The translations under genes and the position numbers were made by a program. From positions 1 to 53,086 of the forward strand of contig CAVURW010000046.1 of the NCBI GenBank assembly GCA_963743595.1: a stretch of 53,086 nucleotides of DNA. The letters are read 5' to 3'. The notes under the pieces are model-generated. The model worked only from the letters and a program-made list of their open reading frames with translations, did not search any database and was not told the origin of the DNA. The stretch's first letter is position 1; each line of letters begins with the position of its first letter. Shown here one piece after another: positions 8,135 to 17,714 of the stretch. The stretch comes from CAVURW01 sp963743595 (GTDB lineage: Bacteria > Verrucomicrobiota > Verrucomicrobiia > Methylacidiphilales > UBA1321).

Positions 8135-10126
8135 ATGTGCGAGTTTACCTATCTGAGTTTCACTTCCGCTGCGGTTTGGGGCACGCTGGTCGCCCTGTCT
8201 TGCGTAGGGTATGGCTGGGTTCTCTCGAGAATCTTTCGCCTCAAAAGCGAGTCGTGCGTCCTCTCTGAATTCAGTCTCTACGCCGGATGGGGATTGGCGG
8301 TCTGGATCATCGCCGGTGGCCTCCTGAACTACCTCGCACTGGTCTCAGCGCCGTTACTCATCGTGCTCGTGATCATTGGAGACGTTCTGGCTGTAGCCGG
8401 CTTCATGACGAGCACTTATGCGCCTATGTCCGCAAGCGATCGGCCCCTGTGGATTCTCGCCGGTCTCTGCGCCGCGTTCATCTATTTTCTCCACGTTGCG
8501 GATTGGCGTCACAATTTGATCGATGATTTCACGGTCTACGGTTTCTTGCCCCACCAAATGCTCGAAACAGGAACCTGCATCGATCCCTACAGTTGGCGGC
8601 GACTTTCCTCCCTGGGCGGGCAATCGTTCATGCACGCGCTCATATTGGCCGGAAGCGGCTTCCCGTACCTCCAACTCTTTGACCGCGCCCTATGCTCCGC
8701 CCTCTCCATTTTCATGGTCGCCGGTCTCATGGTCAGTCGAGGCGTGGGTGGCTCGCTCCCCGCACGTGCATTTCTTGTTCTGTTCACTTTATTTCCTCTG
8801 CCGTGCCTCAATTCCGGCGCCATCTCCTCCGCCATCTGCCTGCTCTTGACGGTCCTTCTTTCAATCGAGCGAGTCGAAGCGCTCAGACTCACTCCCATCA
8901 AATTCGGAGCGCTGCTGGGTCTACTCTTTGCCGCTTATGTTTCGTTAAAGGCCAATCATCTTCTAGTCACGGCACTCTTTATTCCCCTTCTCTTCAGTTC
9001 TCGTTTTCTGTGCATTTCGAAGCTGACCGCCTCCGTCGAATTTGCCGCATTTCTTGTTTCGTTTATCGCCTGTATCGCGCCGTGGGCTCGACTCTCTCAA
9101 ATTTCGAGCGGAACCTGCCTGTACCCGTTCCTCTATGGCAACCAGCCGGTCGGATTCGCCGGCTTAGGCATCTCTGGACCAAATTCTCAAAGGATCTCGT
9201 TCGTTTTAAACTATTTGTTTTATCCCACCCTCTCCTTCCACCTCATTTCGTTTTTCTTGTTCAAGCCCTGGACACGATTTCATCTGTGCGCCGTAATCAT
9301 CGTCACTGCGCTCGTCCAATTTCTCGTTGTGGCCTACAGAATGGCCCTGGTCGATTCGAACATGGACGCCACCTACCGTTACAGTGCTCCTCCGCTAATC
9401 GTGGCCTCTCTCCTCTGCATTATTTCCGTGCTGGAGCCCGGTAACCTGCGCCTCTTCGGCCTCTATTCGGTGGCACCTGTATCCGGAATCCCAGATGTGC
9501 TGGCGCGTTTCTGGCCCGTGGCCTTGGTCATGGTGATGACCTCCACTTGCCTCACGGGAGACCGATTTAAGTTTTTCACGTTCCCTCCGCAATTTCCGAT
9601 TTTTACGGATACGAAAGGTGTGGTCGTCTCGAATGAAATCGCCATCGCCGACTATAAAAGATTCCAAGCGCTCATCCCGCCGGGCGAGGCTGTTCTCTGC
9701 TTCATCAATCACCCCTACCTATTGGACATTCATCGCAACCCTGTGACGATCGGAGATATGCCGGGTGCTTGCAGTCCTCCGCCGCACATGCCGCTGTTCC
9801 AAGGTCCCCGAGCAATGGCTCAATATCTGCAAGAGAATCAATTCCACTACGTCCTCTACTCGTCCTTTGACACCGTTGGTTATTACGTCAACCAAAGGCG
9901 AAATTTGTATGGCAGAGGCGATTGGCTTTTCTGGTTGAATTCCGATGTTCACGTCTGGCGGGCCCATGCCCCCTACTTCCTCGATTTCATGGATAGTCTC
10001 GACAAAATCGCCGTCCAAAACACCCTTCGAAAAGACGACTACCTAACACTGATCCACGTCCCAAAACCGACCACACTGCCCACGACTCCCTCCATCTACA
10101 AACCTGAGTCCGAATCTTCACCCTAG
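8135..10126 (+). CDS. Polytopic membrane protein, GT-C-like
   Basis: A 663-residue protein with roughly 11-13 hydrophobic segments over residues 10-490, then a soluble C-terminal domain of about 170 residues. A loop after the fourth segment contains DWRHNLIDDFTVYGFLPHQML, whose acidic pair lies where GT-C glycosyltransferases (ArnT/PMT-like) place catalytic Asp residues. The C-terminal part includes PPGEAVLCFINHPYLLDIHRNP, resembling the soluble domain of lipid-linked sugar transferases. I infer an envelope glycosyltransferase-type role without a substrate. It converges on the Sel1 gene, with only 5 bases between stops. Confidence 0.6.
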   Translation: MCEFTYLSFTSAAVWGTLVALSCVGYGWVLSRIFRLKSESCVLSEFSLYAGWGLAVWIIAGGLLNYLALVSAPLLIVLVIIGDVLAVAGFMTSTYAPMSASDRPLWILAGLCAAFIYFLHVADWRHNLIDDFTVYGFLPHQMLETGTCIDPYSWRRLSSLGGQSFMHALILAGSGFPYLQLFDRALCSALSIFMVAGLMVSRGVGGSLPARAFLVLFTLFPLPCLNSGAISSAICLLLTVLLSIERVEALRLTPIKFGALLGLLFAAYVSLKANHLLVTALFIPLLFSSRFLCISKLTASVEFAAFLVSFIACIAPWARLSQISSGTCLYPFLYGNQPVGFAGLGISGPNSQRISFVLNYLFYPTLSFHLISFFLFKPWTRFHLCAVIIVTALVQFLVVAYRMALVDSNMDATYRYSAPPLIVASLLCIISVLEPGNLRLFGLYSVAPVSGIPDVLARFWPVALVMVMTSTCLTGDRFKFFTFPPQFPIFTDTKGVVVSNEIAIADYKRFQALIPPGEAVLCFINHPYLLDIHRNPVTIGDMPGACSPPPHMPLFQGPRAMAQYLQENQFHYVLYSSFDTVGYYVNQRRNLYGRGDWLFWLNSDVHVWRAHAPYFLDFMDSLDKIAVQNTLRKDDYLTLIHVPKPTTLPTTPSIYKPESESSP

Positions 10127-10131
10127 AACCG

Positions 10132-13100
10132 CTACCCCACTAGTCGCGTCAACGCCTCTTTAGCCTCCGTCCAACCGAGCTCAGCGCCTTTCTTGTACCA
10201 ATGAATAGCCTGAGCCAGATCCTTCGCGACTCCCAGACCGCGCTCGCACATTCCCCCAAGCTGAAAGTGAGCGTTACCGCTGCCCGCAGCCGCCGCTTTT
10301 TGGAGCCAGTTGAACGCCTCCGCGTGATCAATCTCCATCCCACGCCCGTACAGGTAGGCCAAGCCCAAATGAAGAAGCGCACCGAGCTCCCCGCCCTCGG
10401 CCGCTTTCTTCAGCCAATAGATCGCTTTTATGGGATCACGCGGTACGCCGACACCCTTGTCGTATATTCCCCAAAGACCGAATTGCCCGCCGCAATTGCC
10501 CTGTTCCGCAGCCTTACTGAAAAGCCTAAAAGCAGCTGCGTGATCGACGGGCACGCCGGTGCCAAATTTGTAGCAAATCGCTAAATTGGTCATCGACTGA
10601 ACGTTGCCCTTGATCACAGCTTTTTGATACCATTTCACGCCCTTTTCGAGATCGAGTGGAACGCCCTGCCCGGTGTGGTAGAGGTACGCCAAGCTAGCCA
10701 TACACTGCACATCGCCGCCCTCGGCGCCACGACGTTTCCACTCCAGCGCGATTTCCCAGTTCTTCGGGACACCCTCGCCGTGCTCGTACATTTTAGAGAG
10801 ACGCAACTGTGCACCGGGATGACCGAGCTTCGCCGCCCTCTCGTACATCTTCACACCAGCCTTTAGGTCCACCTCCACGCCCAGGCCCAAACAGAACATG
10901 CGCGCCAGGTGATAACAGCCGTTCTGATCGTCCTTGGCGGCAGCTCGCGTAAAGTGCTTCATGGCGGTCTTCAGATCCTTTTCAACGGCTTCCCCGTGCA
11001 GGTATTTCAGCCCCAAATTGTAGGAAGCAGAGCTCTCACCGGCTTTGGCCGCCCGTCGCAAGAGCGCGATTGATTTAGCCACATCCTTCGGCACCCCGTT
11101 CCCGCTATCGTACATCATCGCCAAGGTCAAAAGCGCTCCGGGATGCTCGCGCTCACAAGCCTTTTCGAACAACTCCCGCGCCTTATCCAAATCCTGCGGG
11201 ACGCCGCGAGCCTGCTTGTACATCAGCCCTAGGTTTGTCATCGCCTGCGCCTCACCTTGCTCAATCGCCCGCTCATAGAGTGCCTTCGCTTTCACTAAAT
11301 CCTCAGGCACAGTCACACCGTTGCCGTACATGTATCCCAGGCTTACCATCGCTCCGCCATTGCCTTGATCGGACGCTTTCGTGAACCAATAAAAGGCCTG
11401 CTCGAGGTTTTGATCAACATCGGTCCCATTGTAAAAACGAGTCGCCAAATTGAACTGCGCCGTGACATGCCCGTTTTCGGACGCTTTCAAATACCAATTC
11501 GCCGCCTGAACTCCGTCTCGAGCCACGCCTTGTCCGGTCGCGTAAAGCAGACCCGCGTAATATTGCGCCTCCACGTGCCCTAGCTCACCGGCTTTAACGA
11601 ACCACCGGAACGCCATCTCTTTATTCTTTTCTACGCCCCATCCCCGCGAATACATGAGAGCCAGATTGTACTGGGCAGAGGCGTGGTGCCGCTCAGCGGC
11701 TTTCGTAAACCAGGCCATCGCTTGCTCGTAGTTTCGCGCGACCTCCTTGCCCTCCAAGTAGCGTTTCCCTACGAGAAATTCGGCCTCAGTGCTGCCCTCC
11801 TTCGCGCGACTGATTACGGTATCGAATGAGGTGTCGGAGGGCTCCGACTTCGCTGGTACGGCCAGCTCGGGCTCAATCCGTTTCTCCGTCCGAGTTCGCC
11901 CGATGGAACTTCCATCCTCGAAACTAATCGACCACGTCGTCTTTCCATCGGCGGTGATTGTTCCTGAGCCACCCGCCTTGAAAATCGAGGTCATCCAAAT
12001 AGCCGAGCTCGATTCAAAAACACGAATCGATTCCAGCCCCTTCTTCGCTTCCTCGCTCCCCAGCTCGGCAGCACGCTTAAGCCATCTCACGCCCTCCGCA
12101 TCACCCGGCTTCCCGCGTAATCCATTGTAGAGCATCCCACCCGCTGCGATCTGGCTTTCAATGTCATCCTTGGCCGCCCCGCGCAAATACCACTCGAGAG
12201 CTCGCGAAACACTCTTCTCCACCCCGATTCCCTTCTCATAGACCATGCCCATGGTAAAATGCCCTCGCGTCCAACCAAGATCCATGGATCGCCGTAAGAG
12301 CTCCAAGCCCTTCTCCACATCCCGAGTGACCAGTTGCCCCTCCAGAAAAATCAGACCCGCCACCTGGTGCGCTTCCGCATTGCGGGCAGCCATCGCTTTG
12401 TTGCATTGCTCGAGCCCCAGAGGTACGTTGCGCTGCACTTCGCTCGAGAAAAGATTTAGGCTGCCCAGCGAGAGCAGACCCAGACCGTCACCCAGATCCG
12501 CCGCTTTTTTGAAATACTCCACAGCCTTTGCTAAGTCGCGAGTCAGGCCGCCCAGGGCATCACGGTACATCGTCCCCAGCCTCGCCATCGCAGCAGCGCA
12601 ACCACGATGCGCCGCCTGCTGAAACAGTTCCAGCGCTTTCGCCTCGTCGCAATCGACGCCGAACCCAAACAAGTGGAGGACGCCAAGCTCATTCGTCCCC
12701 AGGGGAAAGTCTTGACTCACCGCTTTTTGCGTCCAGTAGAGGCTCTTCGCTGAATCCCGCTCCACCAATCCGTTCCTATACAAGATCGCCATTTGCACCT
12801 GACTCTCCGCGTCACCACACTCCGCTGCGCGCGCGATCCATTGAAATCCGGCATCGCGATCGAGTTCGCCCCCCTCCCCATACAGAAGCATCTCACCATA
12901 CGCCATCTGCCCAGGCAGGCTGCCCTGCTCAGCCGATTTCTTCAAAAGTGACCGAGCCCGAACGGGATTCTTCTCTGCGAGCCGATTGATCCGGCGCAAA
13001 ATCGAGCCCAGCGTGTAAACCCCCAGCGCATCTTCCAGCTCCACACTTTTTTCGAGCCAATACAGCGCTTTCGGAAAATCTTGTGGAATCCCCTGGCCTT

Positions 13101-13293
13101 GTAAGTAGAGCCGGGCTAGGTGGTATTGCGCCCGCCCGATTCCCTGGTTAGCCGCCCGCTCCAGCCATTTCATCGCCTCTTGGATGTCTTGCGGAACGCC
13201 GGTCCCATACTCATAAATTCGAGCGAGGCTCACCTGCGCCATCGCATCACCTTCTTCAGCGGCTTTCAGATAAAATTCAATGCCTTTATCCAT
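10132..13293 (-). CDS. Giant Sel1-repeat protein (1053 aa)
   Basis: A 1053-residue protein made almost wholly of about 27 Sel1-type repeats of 36 residues (A...LG.mY..G.GV..D...A..W..KAA..G). Two arrays, residues about 1-420 and 493-1053, are split by a non-repeat linker (422-492). The linker has a Gly/Thr-rich strand-like part (AGGSGTITADGKTTWSISFEDG) and a charged tail. There is no signal peptide or membrane segment. Sel1 solenoids are known scaffolds for protein complexes and signalling. The ATG at 13293 is preceded by AAAGG at 9 bases. It follows the other Sel1 gene by 140 bases on the same strand. Binding partner unknown. Confidence 0.9.
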   Translation of the reverse strand: MDKGIEFYLKAAEEGDAMAQVSLARIYEYGTGVPQDIQEAMKWLERAANQGIGRAQYHLARLYLQGQGIPQDFPKALYWLEKSVELEDALGVYTLGSILRRINRLAEKNPVRARSLLKKSAEQGSLPGQMAYGEMLLYGEGGELDRDAGFQWIARAAECGDAESQVQMAILYRNGLVERDSAKSLYWTQKAVSQDFPLGTNELGVLHLFGFGVDCDEAKALELFQQAAHRGCAAAMARLGTMYRDALGGLTRDLAKAVEYFKKAADLGDGLGLLSLGSLNLFSSEVQRNVPLGLEQCNKAMAARNAEAHQVAGLIFLEGQLVTRDVEKGLELLRRSMDLGWTRGHFTMGMVYEKGIGVEKSVSRALEWYLRGAAKDDIESQIAAGGMLYNGLRGKPGDAEGVRWLKRAAELGSEEAKKGLESIRVFESSSAIWMTSIFKAGGSGTITADGKTTWSISFEDGSSIGRTRTEKRIEPELAVPAKSEPSDTSFDTVISRAKEGSTEAEFLVGKRYLEGKEVARNYEQAMAWFTKAAERHHASAQYNLALMYSRGWGVEKNKEMAFRWFVKAGELGHVEAQYYAGLLYATGQGVARDGVQAANWYLKASENGHVTAQFNLATRFYNGTDVDQNLEQAFYWFTKASDQGNGGAMVSLGYMYGNGVTVPEDLVKAKALYERAIEQGEAQAMTNLGLMYKQARGVPQDLDKARELFEKACEREHPGALLTLAMMYDSGNGVPKDVAKSIALLRRAAKAGESSASYNLGLKYLHGEAVEKDLKTAMKHFTRAAAKDDQNGCYHLARMFCLGLGVEVDLKAGVKMYERAAKLGHPGAQLRLSKMYEHGEGVPKNWEIALEWKRRGAEGGDVQCMASLAYLYHTGQGVPLDLEKGVKWYQKAVIKGNVQSMTNLAICYKFGTGVPVDHAAAFRLFSKAAEQGNCGGQFGLWGIYDKGVGVPRDPIKAIYWLKKAAEGGELGALLHLGLAYLYGRGMEIDHAEAFNWLQKAAAAGSGNAHFQLGGMCERGLGVAKDLAQAIHWYKKGAELGWTEAKEALTRLVG

Positions 13294-13433
13294 GGTTTAC
13301 GACCTTTCTGAAGCCTTTCTGAACGCCTTATACTTCAGAACCTGAACTATAGCCGGATAACCGTCCTTTTCCAAGCGAAACGCTCGCCTTCGCGGAAGTC
13401 GTTGATTCCCAATGCTGACACCGAGTTGCTACG

Positions 13434-15350
13434 TCACTTTCTATTCTTAGCTTTAGTGAACCAATAGGCCGCAAGCTCTTCATCTTTATCCACGCCCAAC
13501 CCCTTTTGGTACAGATAACCGAGACTCGACATTCCAATCGCGTCGCCTTGCTTGGCTGACTGGGCGAACAGTTCCAAGGCCACGCCGTAATCTTGCTCCA
13601 CACCCTCTCCGCGCACGTACATCACGCCCAGATAACTCTGCGCCGGAGCGAGCCCTTGGGCGGCGGCCTTCTGAATCCACTCCACGCACTTGGCCACATC
13701 CTTTTCCACGCCATTTCCTTCACGGAACATCATACCCACTTGAAATTGCCCGCGCGCCTCACCGCCCCCAGCAGCCCGGAGAAACCAATGAACGGCGCCT
13801 GCTTTGTCGACAGCCCCACCGGCCCCTTTTAACAACATGAATCCCAGCTCCACTTGCGCCGAGGTCTTGTTCTGATTTGCCGCCTTAAGCAGCCACATTC
13901 GCGCGGTAGTAAAATCGCCCCGTCGCCCACACCATTTGGCCATTTGGAACTGCGCGTCCGCGTCACCGCCATACGCACCCTTTTGGACCAGATCCCGTCC
14001 CTTCTCCTCATCCTGCTCCACACCGGCTCCACGCGCGTAGAGCATGCCTAACAGATACTGCGCACGCATGAGTCCCTGGTCTGCCGAGCGTTTGTACCAG
14101 CGGAACGCCTCACTCTCATTGACAGCCACGCCTCTCCCATTCTCGTAGATGACCCCCATGTTCATTTCCGCCATGGCATCACGCGCGCCCGCCGCCTTTC
14201 GGTAGAGCTCCAGGCTTCGCTGCAAATCTTGCGGCACACCTAGGCCGCGCTCGTACATAAACGCCAAGTAATTGACCGCCTCGGTCAAACCCTGCGCCAC
14301 CGCCTTCTCGTACCACACCGCGGCGCGTTCATAATCTTGCGGCACGCCGCGTCCGTCAAAGTAACGATTAGCCAGTAAAAATTGTGAACCGACAAAGCCC
14401 GCGACAGCCCGTGCCTCCAGCTCAGGGAACAATTTCCCCGCAGCAAAGTCTTCTTGCCGCACCCTCGGCTTGTTTTCTGACAAGAATTGGCGGGCCGTGT
14501 TATTACCCTGATCCGCCGCGCGTTGAATCCACGCCAACCCGGCGACGATGTCCATCGTGACACCCGCCCCCGTGATGTACATGTTCCCCAAGTTCAGCTG
14601 GGCCAAATCGAAACCTTGATCCGCTGCCTGACTGAACCAATAGAACGCTTGCGCCGGGTCCAGAGGCACGCCAGAACCCTCCTCATAAGCCACGCCGAGG
14701 TTATTTTGCGCCACCACGTTTCCCGCCTCAGCCGCCTTTCGATACCAGAACAGCGCCTTGCCGAGGTCTTGCCCGCCGCCCCCGCGCCCTTCTTCCCACA
14801 TCAAGCCGAGATTCTTCTGCGCCTCGGCATCACCGCCTTGCGCCGCGCGTTTAAACCACATCATCGCCTCGACATCATCTTGCGAAACGCCGAGACCGGC
14901 CAAATACATCGCCCCGAGCCCGCGCTGCGCCCGCACCACGCCCGCTTTTGCCCCCACCGCATACCAAATCACCGCTGCTCCGTAATCTTGTGCAACACCC
15001 AGACCGAACCGGTGCAAAAAGCCCATGAAACCACGTGCCGGGGTCAATCCACCGTCGGCAGCTCGCTTACTCAGTCGCGCGCATTCGGCCCAATTTCGCT
15101 CCACGCCATAACCCGCACCCAGCGTGAGTGCTTGGACAAACTCGCCCCACCATTTCCCCTCACTTTGTGCCCGGCTGACCAGTTCCGCCGAATCCTCACC
15201 GCTCTCCGTTCGCACCCGGCCGTAAACGATTTCCGCTTCGATTAAATCCCACAAGCCCATGACCCGTTCACGATGCGTGAAACCGCCAGCGGCGACCATC
15301 GCCTCTTCTTCGCGCCTCTCGCCCGCCTCGTACTGGATCTCAGATTTCAT
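13434..15350 (-). CDS. Sel1-repeat protein (638 aa)
   Basis: A protein with about 15 Sel1 repeats from residue 80 onward (e.g. AMYLAGLGVSQDDVEAMMWFKRAAQGG). It has a 75-residue N-terminal non-repeat region and a short interruption near residues 285-325 (ENKPRVRQEDFAAGKLFPELEARA). The ATG at 15350 is chosen over the upstream in-frame start at 15407 because it has an AAAGG site 5 bases upstream and the extra residues look untranslated. It is cytosolic by sequence. It lies 74 bases after the LRR gene and upstream of the larger Sel1 gene, all on one strand. High GC gives long antisense frames that are not genes. Confidence 0.88.
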   Translation of the reverse strand: MKSEIQYEAGERREEEAMVAAGGFTHRERVMGLWDLIEAEIVYGRVRTESGEDSAELVSRAQSEGKWWGEFVQALTLGAGYGVERNWAECARLSKRAADGGLTPARGFMGFLHRFGLGVAQDYGAAVIWYAVGAKAGVVRAQRGLGAMYLAGLGVSQDDVEAMMWFKRAAQGGDAEAQKNLGLMWEEGRGGGGQDLGKALFWYRKAAEAGNVVAQNNLGVAYEEGSGVPLDPAQAFYWFSQAADQGFDLAQLNLGNMYITGAGVTMDIVAGLAWIQRAADQGNNTARQFLSENKPRVRQEDFAAGKLFPELEARAVAGFVGSQFLLANRYFDGRGVPQDYERAAVWYEKAVAQGLTEAVNYLAFMYERGLGVPQDLQRSLELYRKAAGARDAMAEMNMGVIYENGRGVAVNESEAFRWYKRSADQGLMRAQYLLGMLYARGAGVEQDEEKGRDLVQKGAYGGDADAQFQMAKWCGRRGDFTTARMWLLKAANQNKTSAQVELGFMLLKGAGGAVDKAGAVHWFLRAAGGGEARGQFQVGMMFREGNGVEKDVAKCVEWIQKAAAQGLAPAQSYLGVMYVRGEGVEQDYGVALELFAQSAKQGDAIGMSSLGYLYQKGLGVDKDEELAAYWFTKAKNRK

Positions 15351-15424
15351 ATGCCTTTCGGAAACAGCCTGATCACGTTCCGTTCTACACCTTCCCCCAC
15401 ATTTCACACGCGATTTTTCAAGAC

Positions 15425-16387
15425 TTACGTCTCGACGATCGGGTTGTAATCGTCTGGATTATCGAACCCCGCTGTCCACGCCACCGCTTGCTTGCAGGTG
15501 GTCGTTCCCGGAGGCACACGCAGCACATAATGCCGCCCCGTGGAAGGACAGTTTAATGAAACACAGACCAGCTCTTCGTCATTGGGAATGCGCACACGCA
15601 GGAGCTGCCGTTTGCCTCCGGCATCCGAGTCTTCATCCAGCACCGTCGCTTCGGCCTCTTTCATGAAGCGGACCAGTCCGAAACGCTCCATCATCACACG
15701 CCGAACCTCCGTATTCGATTCGGCCAAGATCTGCTGCACCGTCAGCGTTTCGGGAAAAAAGACGACCTGCGCACTCACGCGAACACCGCGCCAGCGCAGC
15801 ATCGCCTTGCTCATCGCCTCAGGCACGGAATCAATCTGCGTACCGGCTAAATCGAGCCAGCCGCTGATTCGGAGATGGGTGGGCAGTCGCTTCAATTTCG
15901 CGCAACCGGCCAAGTTCAAGTTCGTGAGCGGGCCCAGAGCATCGGGAAGCTTCTCTAAATTCGCACAGCCGCGCGCGTTTACAGACCCGATGTGGGCACG
16001 CGCGCTCTCCGGCCATTTCTCTAACGCCGTACACCCGCTGATATCGAGAAAATTAACCTCCAGCTTCTCCGGCAAACTCGATAAGGCCGTACACCCGCTT
16101 AAGTTCAGCGAACCCGTGCGCAAACCCACCGGCAACTCTTCCAAAAATCGGCAATTGCTCAGGTTCAGCCGGTAGTTCGACTTAACCGTCTCCGGCAACC
16201 GTTTGATCCTCGAATTCGAGAGATCGAGTGAAAAACAATTCAGATTCGGCAACCGCGTGCTTTCGCCAATTCCCGGCAATTGCACACGCACGCCCACCGC
16301 CATTTGGGCGGCTTGTCCGGCCAGAATGGAGCGCACCAGGATTTTATCCCCGTCACCCAGCCGATTTTTCTTCTGGCCCCAACTCAT
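15425..16387 (-). CDS. LRR protein with DUF6745-like C-terminus
   Basis: A 320-residue protein. Residues about 45-205 are leucine-rich repeats of the plant-NLR-like form LNLSGCTALSSLPEKL, with about seven turns (NLSNCRFLEELP, DISGCTALEKWP, NLAGCAKLKRLP). Residues 210-320 form a second domain ending with CPSTGRHYVLRVPPGTTTCKQAVAWTAGF...YNPIVET. I recognise that ending as the pattern of DUF6745-type proteins, from memory. No export signal. It lies 22 bases downstream of the small GHAH protein, a pairing I have seen in other genomes. LRRs imply a protein-binding role; the biochemical function is unknown. Confidence 0.78.
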   Translation of the reverse strand: MSWGQKKNRLGDGDKILVRSILAGQAAQMAVGVRVQLPGIGESTRLPNLNCFSLDLSNSRIKRLPETVKSNYRLNLSNCRFLEELPVGLRTGSLNLSGCTALSSLPEKLEVNFLDISGCTALEKWPESARAHIGSVNARGCANLEKLPDALGPLTNLNLAGCAKLKRLPTHLRISGWLDLAGTQIDSVPEAMSKAMLRWRGVRVSAQVVFFPETLTVQQILAESNTEVRRVMMERFGLVRFMKEAEATVLDEDSDAGGKRQLLRVRIPNDEELVCVSLNCPSTGRHYVLRVPPGTTTCKQAVAWTAGFDNPDDYNPIVET

Positions 16388-16409
16388 TGTGGACTCACCT
16401 CCGCTTCTC

Positions 16410-16724
16410 TCAGTCCATAACCGGACGTGAGATCACGCGGGGATGATATTCCCTTTGAATTCGCACTTCGTAAAGCCCATTCGGCACGGTGATCGGCCCG
16501 TGCTCTTCGTGGACGATCGTGGCCATCCCTTCCACTTCCAAAAACATCTTTGTGCCCACCGTAAATACCTGCCCCTTTAAGGCATTCGTCACGCGATGCG
16601 CATGGCCGGTCGTTTCTCCTTCGGCTAACACGGGACGGCGAATCGTCCGCTCGCCCACCGCCGCATTCGCTTCAACCGGAACCAAAAACACGTCGCCCTG
16701 TCGATAGCAGCCATTGATTTTCAT
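16410..16724 (-). CDS. Small conserved GHAH/HEEH protein
   Basis: A 104-residue protein that begins YRQGDVFLVPVE after a short lead. It contains LAEGETTGHAHRV (residues about 32-44), then a beta-rich core, then IVHEEHGPITVPNGLYEVRIQREYHP. The conserved His/Glu set (GHAH, HEEH, QREY) suggests a metal- or ligand-binding beta-barrel, but no function is established. Genes of this type commonly accompany LRR/DUF6745 genes, as here (22 bases upstream of one). I prefer the ATG at 16724; the in-frame start at 16748 adds eight residues. It is the first gene of the four-gene minus-strand cluster. Confidence 0.75.
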   Translation of the reverse strand: MKINGCYRQGDVFLVPVEANAAVGERTIRRPVLAEGETTGHAHRVTNALKGQVFTVGTKMFLEVEGMATIVHEEHGPITVPNGLYEVRIQREYHPRVISRPVMD

Positions 16725-17018
16725 ATAGTAAGGAGTAGCAGCCGACACGGCTGAAGAAAAGGCGATTCCGACGCTCGGAAACGCTTCGTTAACGAAAATC
16801 CCGTTATGGCTAAAGCGAGTCGGCCACCAATTCTGAAAGACCTTGCCGTAACCGTCATCATTGTGTAACGCTTTATTAATAGATATTTATAACTAATGAG
16901 TATTCGTTCACATATACCCGGAACTTCCCGACAATAACTGATGGCTGCTCTTGAGCAAAAGGGGCTCGTCCGTGTCGGCAAAACTTGCAATGTCAAGGAA
17001 TTAGTTGCCCTAATATTA

Positions 17019-17645
17019 TTATTTTTGGAGTGGCCTAAATTCAAAACCAGAGATCTTCTCAGACTGGATTGCATCAAGAATTACGTCATCAACGATTTCG
17101 GTGTGCACCGCATACTGGAGCCGAAAAGCGTGCGCATTGCCGACCAATTCAGGCCTAATTTTTACTTCCAACAAAGCCAGGTAATTCTTCCATTCAATTC
17201 CCTCCTGAAAATTAATTTTAGAATTAGCTTCATCAACGCAGTCGAGTTCTCGGACCATTTGGGCAAACCAAAAGTCAGGGCTAGGGTCTGGAAAATTGCT
17301 AAAATCCACATCTACCTTACAAAAAGCAAATGCCTCCGGGTCCACCTTCTGATAAAGCAGTTTTAATCTATCTGAAATAAGCCAACCACCAAGATGTGAG
17401 TTCAAGGTGGCATCCAAAATCGGACCACGGTGCCCTTTGCGGTTGAACCGGATCTGAGGGGTGCCACCAAATTGGAAAAAACCAGGCTTATTCCAGTAAT
17501 CTTTCATAAGGTCTTTTTTGTTCAGCCAATCAAAATGCGGCGAAGACGATTTTGTGAAATCCATGCCCTGTTCATAGTATTTACGTGCGTTAGCAGATGA
17601 TGAGGACGTATCGATTGACGTTTTTTCAGTAGTTACATTATTCAT
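17019..17645 (-). CDS. Imm11/DUF1629-like immunity protein
   Basis: A 208-residue protein matching the DUF1629 (Imm11) pattern: GGWLISDRLKLLYQKVDPEAFAFCKVDV corresponds to the family's VSERLKxLLE segment. FWFAQMVRELDCVDEANSKI is the YWLxDVVRxLDALDExxS signature, and ELVGNAHAFRLQY...VDDVILDAIQSEKISGFEFRPL closes the domain. The N-terminal 45 residues are low complexity (TSSSSANARK). Family members act as immunity proteins in polymorphic toxin and CDI-type systems. No toxin gene is adjacent. It is AT-richer than its neighbours and has a frameshifted paralogue directly upstream. Confidence 0.75.
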   Translation of the reverse strand: MNNVTTEKTSIDTSSSSANARKYYEQGMDFTKSSSPHFDWLNKKDLMKDYWNKPGFFQFGGTPQIRFNRKGHRGPILDATLNSHLGGWLISDRLKLLYQKVDPEAFAFCKVDVDFSNFPDPSPDFWFAQMVRELDCVDEANSKINFQEGIEWKNYLALLEVKIRPELVGNAHAFRLQYAVHTEIVDDVILDAIQSEKISGFEFRPLQK

Positions 17646-17714
17646 GGCGTTCGTAATTGTGATGGTTTACATTGCTAAATCGCTACTCTGAGGACATGTC
17701 TATTTAATTTTAAG

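Noticed and set aside
8692..9444. 250-codon plus-strand frame inside the membrane-protein gene
   Set aside because: Out of frame with the clear polytopic protein; Arg/Ser/Pro-rich shadow.
13328..13603. 91-codon frame continuing past the 638-residue Sel1 gene stop
   Set aside because: It is the same DNA in another frame; only its last part is unique and it has no domain.
14487..15245. 252-codon plus-strand frame opposite the Sel1 gene
   Set aside because: Arg/His-rich product typical of an antisense frame in repeat-rich, GC-rich DNA; the Sel1 repeats on the minus strand are unmistakable.
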